Source of the DNA: a bacterium
GTDB taxonomy: Bacteria > SM23-81 > DAOVCL01
DNA: 64,000 bases
Assembly (NCBI GenBank): GCA_029932675.1
Contig: JAOZPP010000008.1
Span: forward strand, 1-64,000
Direction of reading: 5' to 3'
In this document: piece after piece, positions 58,814 through 64,000 of the stretch
Layout: each line of letters starts with the position of its first letter
How positions within the stretch are numbered: position 1 is the first letter of the stretch
Notes under the pieces: model-generated
The model's input: the letters and a program-made list of their open reading frames with translations, nothing else
Databases searched by the model: none
Told to the model about the DNA's origin: nothing
Position numbers and translations under genes: made by a program

Positions 58814-59341
58814 TCAATCCGCGCTAAAGATGGAGACTATAGTCTCCCCAAACCTCTTTTCCTTCCAAAGGAGCCCTTTCTCAAAGGGCCAGGTATCGTG
58901 TTGGGAGTGTTCAATGATTGCTAAGCCCCTCTCCCTTAAGGGGAGCTGAGGAAACATCCCCAATTCGGAGAGGGACCCATAGGGAGGATCGGCAAAGATG
59001 AGATCAAATTTAGACCCTTCCTTATTTATCTTCCCTATGGCTCGAATTACATCACTCTGCCATACCCTGGCTTCCAGGTCAAACCTCCGCAGGTTTTCCC
59101 TGATTAGCTCAACAGCTTCCCTTTTTTTCTCCACGAAGAGGACCTGGCTAGCCCCGCGGCTTAAGGCCTCTATTCCCAGGGAGCCGATTCCAGCATAGAG
59201 ATCTAAAACTTTAGCCCCCTCCACCCTTTCCCCGATCACTGAGAAGATCCACTCCCGCACTCGTCCCAGAGTGGGCCGCACCCTCTTTCCAGGAGAGGAC
59301 TTGAGCCTTGCCCCCTTTAACCTTCCCCCTATTATCCTTAC
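58814..59341 (-). CDS. rsmD: 16S rRNA (guanine(966)-N(2))-methyltransferase RsmD; 5' end uncertain (track start 59281)
   Basis: In-frame upstream RIIGGRLKGARLKSSPGKRVRPTLGRVREWIF; VLDLYAGIGSLGIEALSRGA; DLIFADPPYG. Confidence 0.88.
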   Translation of the reverse strand, partial: VRIIGGRLKGARLKSSPGKRVRPTLGRVREWIFSVIGERVEGAKVLDLYAGIGSLGIEALSRGASQVLFVEKKREAVELIRENLRRFDLEARVWQSDVIRAIGKINKEGSKFDLIFADPPYGSLSELGMFPQLPLRERGLAIIEHSQHDTWPFEKGLLWKEKRFGETIVSIFSAD

Positions 59342-59347
59342 CCCACG

Positions 59348-59710
59348 CTACTCTTGCCAGCTTGGATGGCCATTCTTTATGGAACCATGGCCATTGGGGC
59401 ATTCGACTACAAAATCAGTGGAGTCAGCGGTAATCTTATACTCTGCGCCATCAAGAGGACAGGTATGGGCAATGGTCTTCGGCATAAGGGGTACAAGTAG
59501 GGTAAGACTATCTGTGTAAGTCCCGCTCTGGTTGAAATACTGGAATTCCGCCCTGGAAAGAGCAACCATCTGAGAACGGCAAAGGGCCTCTATCTTCCCC
59601 TTTTCCCTCTCCTTTAGTTGGGGAACAACCAAAACAGCGACTATTCCTGCCAGAAGGATGATAATCAGAGCTACCAGAAGGGTTAGCCCTTTCTCCTCTT
59701 TCCGGTGCAT
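59348..59710 (-). CDS. Type IV pilin-like / prepilin-type N-terminal domain protein
   Basis: EEKGLTLLVALIIILLAGIVAVLVVPQLKEREKGKIEALCRSQMVALSRAEFQYFNQSGTYTDSL. Confidence 0.6.
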   Translation of the reverse strand: MHRKEEKGLTLLVALIIILLAGIVAVLVVPQLKEREKGKIEALCRSQMVALSRAEFQYFNQSGTYTDSLTLLVPLMPKTIAHTCPLDGAEYKITADSTDFVVECPNGHGSIKNGHPSWQE

Positions 59711-59798
59711 CTTTCCCCCTTTTTAAGTAAGGTTTTCTCTTAGCAAAATTAGCCTTTGGCCTCCTCTACTAACTAACCCTAAAGTTAAATTTAGGTAA

Positions 59799-59827
59799 AG
59801 CATACAAATTATATTCACCCTTGTCAA
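59799..59827 (-). promoter_or_regulatory. Predicted promoter of the pilin-like/rsmD/coaD/pta genes
   Basis: - strand TTGACA-17 bp-TATGCT. Confidence 0.55.
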
Positions 59828-60113
59828 GGGGAAAATGTCCCCTCTCCTTTTATTAAGGGGCATTCAAAGGGCAGGATGGTTGAAATATAATTCGTATATC
59901 CAAAGGGTCTCAAGCCTTAGCATCCCAGGTCAGTTCCCTGGTATAAGGGAGAGGTTTCGGTAAACAAGGGATGTTCACCGTTGTTTCCTGGACTTGGTGA
60001 GCTGGTAGAGATTTTCCTTGATATATGCAGGATTTAACCATATATTCCTCTCGGAAGTTGCCTCAAAGAGGAGGGGTAACCCATGAGAGCCCCTCGGAGG
60101 AGCGAATCTGATT

Positions 60114-60914
60114 ATGACCTTCCCAGGATCAGAAGACTACGGCCCTGGTTGGTGGAGGGAGTATTACCCGGTTGTTTTTCCCCTTTGGAAACCCTGGAAC
60201 CAGCCGCTGGAGGGGGAAGCGGAAAAGGTGATCGGCTTTATCCTCCAGAACGTAAATTGGGACCCGCAAGCCCCCTTCTTGGATCTGGGTTGTGGTGAGG
60301 GAAGGCATAGTCGATGGCTGGTGAGGCGAGGCCTTCAAGGTTATGCCCTCGACTTCTTTAGGGATAGGATTAGCTGGGGAGTGGAGAGGAGCAGTGCCCA
60401 GGGCCTCAGTGGTCCTGGGTTCATCCAGGCCGATATGAGGTTACCTCCCTTCAAGCATCATAGCTTTGGCCTAATCCTGCTTATGGATACCACATTTGGC
60501 ATATTTGACGATCCCACTAATCTCTTGCTCCTTCAGCAGCTCTACCAACTACTTGCCCAAGGAGGAACCCTCTTTATGCAGGTGCTCAACCCCCAGTTTT
60601 GGGGAAGGGGTGAGATGGTAGTTGACCTGGGGAAGGGGAATGGATGGAGGGGGAGGCTGATGAGGCGCTACCGGTTTGATCAGGGATCTAGCCTCCTCTA
60701 TGACCAATTATGGCTGGAAGGCGAAAGGGGAGAGGTGCTCCACCGCTATCCCGATCAGATATTGAGGCTCTACAGAACTGAGGAGATGGTGGCTCTCTGC
60801 CTCCAATCTGGCTTTCAGAAGGTCAAATTCTGCTCTGCTGCGGATTGGGGGCCACCGGATTCCCTCTATGAATTCCACCCAGACAGCCCAGAATATTATG
60901 TGTTTGCCCAATAG
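60114..60914 (+). CDS. Class I SAM-dependent methyltransferase
   Basis: FLDLGCGEGRHSRWLVRRGLQGYALDF, FIQADMRLPPFKHHSFGLILLMDTTFG. Confidence 0.87.
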   Translation: MTFPGSEDYGPGWWREYYPVVFPLWKPWNQPLEGEAEKVIGFILQNVNWDPQAPFLDLGCGEGRHSRWLVRRGLQGYALDFFRDRISWGVERSSAQGLSGPGFIQADMRLPPFKHHSFGLILLMDTTFGIFDDPTNLLLLQQLYQLLAQGGTLFMQVLNPQFWGRGEMVVDLGKGNGWRGRLMRRYRFDQGSSLLYDQLWLEGERGEVLHRYPDQILRLYRTEEMVALCLQSGFQKVKFCSAADWGPPDSLYEFHPDSPEYYVFAQ

Positions 60915-61221
60915 AGAAATGCTTACCCCCCTGAGAATGCATCCTTTAAAGTGACAATTTACCAGGAAATCTGATGGGATGGACCGTAATCAATGGCAAA
61001 TTAGCAATTAGGAACTTGGTGCTCTGCGGGCAAGCTATATGGGCCGCAGATGAGCGGGATTTCTAATTTAAGTTGAGGGTGATTGGAGGAGAGATTTGTA
61101 GGAAGAGCCATTTATATCTCTCCCTCTATGGAGAAGCAACCATAAGACCTAAAGGTTTGCGGCTACTTAATTTTCAATCTTTTTGCAGTAGAACCATTGA
61201 TCATTACTAAAGGAGGGGACT

Positions 61222-61668
61222 ATGGCCAAGTTGATGATCATCTACTATTCCCGCACCGGGAATACCAAGGAGATGGCAGAGGAGGTGACCAAGGGGGCAA
61301 GGGTTGTGGAAGGGGTGGAGGTGGTTTGTAAAGAAGTCGATGAGGCCACAAGCGAGGACCTCCTCTCCTCTGCCGGGATAATCCTCGGCTCCCCTACCTA
61401 TTTCCGCCAGATGGCTGCTGAGCTTAAGTCCTTTATCGATAAGACAATAGATGTCTACGGTCAGTTGAAGGGAAGGGTCGGGGGGGTTTTCTCCTCTTCT
61501 GGCTCCCCGGAGGATGGGGAGAAGTGCCTTATTTCCCTCTCTGAGGTATTGGACTGTCATGGGGTAGCAGTCCTTGGAAAAGTTCTGGCCGTTGTGACCC
61601 CAGGGGAGAGGGAAAGGGAGGAGTGCAGGAAGCTGGGGGAAATGGTGGCCAGGAGGATATTGGGCTAA
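61222..61668 (+). CDS. Flavodoxin family protein / NAD(P)H:quinone oxidoreductase-like
   Basis: KLMIIYYSRTGNTKEMAEEV, IILGSPTYFRQMAAELKSFID, VGGVFSSSGSP. Confidence 0.9.
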   Translation: MAKLMIIYYSRTGNTKEMAEEVTKGARVVEGVEVVCKEVDEATSEDLLSSAGIILGSPTYFRQMAAELKSFIDKTIDVYGQLKGRVGGVFSSSGSPEDGEKCLISLSEVLDCHGVAVLGKVLAVVTPGEREREECRKLGEMVARRILG

Positions 61669-61889
61669 AGGGGGGCCTCGAATGCCTTCACCCTCGTGGG
61701 GGGAAAAGCTATACCGAGATTCGTCTGTCCTCCGGGGGGTCACACAACATATTGAATAAGGAATTTGGCTAATCCCCATTGTATTCATAAGTTAGTTTGA
61801 GGATCTCTGAATTGCTAAGGTTTCATGTTTTCAAGGATAGAACTTTGGCCCTATCCGAAAATAGGAGATAGACTTTAGTTGCTAATAAA

Positions 61890-64000
61890 ATGGTGAGAAG
61901 AATTAGAAATGCAGACCCAACTCAAACTGCCTTGTCCTTTCCTGGGATTCAAGATGTTTGGGAAACGAAGGGGATCTTTTCGGAACATTATATTCGAACT
62001 AGATTGAAAAACAGCCTGTATTGGCCTCGGGAAGAGGAAGTTAAACCACTTTGGGAATTCTGTTCTAATCTATGGAGTAAGCGCTACCTTGGATTGGCTC
62101 GGGGAAACGAAGCTGTTACGCGACAGGAGTTCATAGACAAGGTGCTTGCGAAGTTAGGATTTGCATATCTACCAGATACTCGCTTACCTGTTGGACAAAG
62201 GCAACAGGAACCGGATTATATTTTGTTCGCAGATGAAGCGATAAAGAATGAAGTGTTGGCTCAAAGTAGGATAGCTCAATATACTGCGGCAATTTCGTTA
62301 TTAGAAGCAAAAAAGGTGAACCATCCTCTCGATGCTGTATCACGACATGAAACCCCGGGGAGATTCCCACACCAACAGATCCGTGATTACCTTCAAGCAG
62401 CAACAGATCAATCAGGTAAGCCCTTCTTTAATTGGGCAATCTTAACCAATGGCAATCGCTGGCGACTCTACTGTCGGGATGCACATCCGGGAAGTTATTT
62501 TGAGTACAATTTTGAGATCGGTGTAAGAGCCCTCCAAAGTTTTATGGTTTTTGTTGCTCTTTTTAGACCTGCAGCCTTTATTCAAGACGCTGAGGGCAAG
62601 TGCCCTCTTGATTACTTACGAGCTGAGGCATTGCAATATCAAAGTAAACTTGAGGATGATCTTCGGGGAAGAATTTTTAGGATCCTTGAAAAGTTGGCTA
62701 ATGGTTTTTATCGGCGACGTGAGAACAGAATCAGCAAAAACGATTTAAGCGAATTGTACCAAAACTCCCTTATTTTTCTCTATCGTCTCCTTTTTATCCT
62801 ATATGCAGAAGGGAGGGGTCTTTTGCCCGCTAAAACTGGGGTTGGAGGAAATAAGAATTACCGAGAACGTTATAGCTTGCAAAGGTTGTTGCCCCAGCTT
62901 GGCGATTTTCGCCGTTTCCCATCGGATGAATTTACAGAACTATATGAAAGTCTACTTGGTTTGTTTCACTTAATCAATGGTGATCAACCTTCTCGTAATA
63001 GAGCTTGTGAAGTTCCCCGCTATAATGGCGGTTTATTTAACCCTAAAGAATATCCACTGATAGAGCATTGGCGAATAGGGGAAAGAACTCTTGCTGATAT
63101 CTTACGAGGTCTCATGTTCAGCCCTCTCCCAGTTGCAAAAGGTGAGCAAGGACAATTGGATTTTGGTGAAACTATCGATTATGCCGATTTAGAAGTTAGA
63201 CAACTGGGATCTATCTACGAGGGGCTATTAGAAAATCATCTGGAACTCGAGGGCAGCCGTCTTGTTCTGCGGGGTGATAGAGCTGAACGGAAAGCTACTG
63301 GTACATATTATACACCAGACTATATCGTTCAATACATTGTGAAAAACACATTGGGTCCCCTTTGTGAGGAAATTAACAATTCACCCAAAGTTCAAGAGGC
63401 GATTAAGAGAAAGGCTAAGGATAACTCTTTTGCCAAAGGGGTACTCAAGCTCAGTGTTCTTGATCCGGCAATGGGTAGTGGGCATTTCCTGGTTAGAGCA
63501 ACTGAGTTCTTAGCTGATGAGATTGTGAGGCATCCAACAACGGAATTTCAGACGGAGTCAGTATCTATGCCATTCTCAAGGGAAGAAATCATTTCCCATA
63601 ATAAATTACCAGTGACTAGGGGATTGTCACATGAAGAAGCGGAAATCTCTTACTGGCGGCGCCGAGTAGTAGAATCTTGCATCTATGGAGTAGACTTAAA
63701 TCCGTTAGCAGTAGAGTTGGCAAAGCTCTCCTTGTGGCTGACCTGTATCGCCATTGATCAACCACTTAGTTTTCTCGATCACCATCTTCGGTCTGGCAAT
63801 TCCCTAATTGGGGCAAGATTGGCAGATCTTGATGTCCTGCCTGAAAGGAGAAAGACATTACAGACTTCACTATCTTTTGGTCCAGAGTTCTACAACTCAG
63901 TGGGCAAAGCTATTCAAGCGATAGAAGAGATAGAGAAAACAGAAAGTACAGATGTTCAAGCTATAAAGGATAAAGAATCCCGGTGGCATAGAGAAGTGCG
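61890..64000 (+). CDS. Eco57I-like restriction-modification methyltransferase (type IIG-like), 3' truncated by window end; not in ORF track
   Basis: Continuous open frame translated by eye from ATG 61890: nuclease-like EPDYILF..ISLLEAKK, ERKATGTYYTPDYIVQYIVKNTLGPL, motif I LDPAMGSGHFLVRATEFLADEIV, CIYGVDLNPLAVELAKLSLWL, LSFLDHHLRSGNSLIGA. Confidence 0.9.
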   Translation, partial: MVRRIRNADPTQTALSFPGIQDVWETKGIFSEHYIRTRLKNSLYWPREEEVKPLWEFCSNLWSKRYLGLARGNEAVTRQEFIDKVLAKLGFAYLPDTRLPVGQRQQEPDYILFADEAIKNEVLAQSRIAQYTAAISLLEAKKVNHPLDAVSRHETPGRFPHQQIRDYLQAATDQSGKPFFNWAILTNGNRWRLYCRDAHPGSYFEYNFEIGVRALQSFMVFVALFRPAAFIQDAEGKCPLDYLRAEALQYQSKLEDDLRGRIFRILEKLANGFYRRRENRISKNDLSELYQNSLIFLYRLLFILYAEGRGLLPAKTGVGGNKNYRERYSLQRLLPQLGDFRRFPSDEFTELYESLLGLFHLINGDQPSRNRACEVPRYNGGLFNPKEYPLIEHWRIGERTLADILRGLMFSPLPVAKGEQGQLDFGETIDYADLEVRQLGSIYEGLLENHLELEGSRLVLRGDRAERKATGTYYTPDYIVQYIVKNTLGPLCEEINNSPKVQEAIKRKAKDNSFAKGVLKLSVLDPAMGSGHFLVRATEFLADEIVRHPTTEFQTESVSMPFSREEIISHNKLPVTRGLSHEEAEISYWRRRVVESCIYGVDLNPLAVELAKLSLWLTCIAIDQPLSFLDHHLRSGNSLIGARLADLDVLPERRKTLQTSLSFGPEFYNSVGKAIQAIEEIEKTESTDVQAIKDKESRWHREV

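Overview
The window is a mostly housekeeping bacterial chromosome segment. It looks like a T9SS-bearing FCB-type or candidate-phylum lineage, but this is inferred from protein motifs only. Left arm (+ strand): an ALDH / L-lysine 6-transaminase pair, CarD-like and SigA-like regulators, a Trm112-like 54-aa ORF missing from the ORF track, mreC-mreD-mrdA-rodA, lgt and comF. Centre (- strand): dnaN-dciA-gyrB-gyrA, metK, a sugar nucleotidyltransferase, phosphoglucose/phosphomannose isomerase, ptsI-ptsH, dprA, a HEAT-repeat protein, obg, cdaA, folP, ftsH, hpt, tilS and a tRNA with a CAU anticodon. At 32-48 kb five large secreted proteins, all with type IX secretion C-terminal sorting domains, interrupt the housekeeping genes: two C25 gingipain-like peptidases, one C1A papain-like peptidase, one M14 carboxypeptidase, and one non-catalytic dockerin/cohesin-like protein. 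Right arm: rqcH/NFACT, iorAB, two NYN-domain proteins, a dipeptide epimerase, creatininase, pta, coaD, rsmD and a pilin-like protein, then + strand methyltransferase and flavodoxin genes, and finally a truncated Eco57I-like restriction-methyltransferase that runs off the window and is also missing from the ORF track. The main targets are: (1) the T9SS multi-peptidase locus with cohesin-like and dockerin modules; (2) a duplicated ~100-bp structured leader or small-RNA element, each copy downstream of a related promoter; (3) a 371-bp IS remnant with 14-bp IRs and a 5-bp TSD sitting at the predicted +1 of one of these promoters; (4) heptanucleotide tandem repeats and a 39-bp in-frame indel inside the sorting domains; (5) an unexplained structured RNA candidate near tRNA-CAU.
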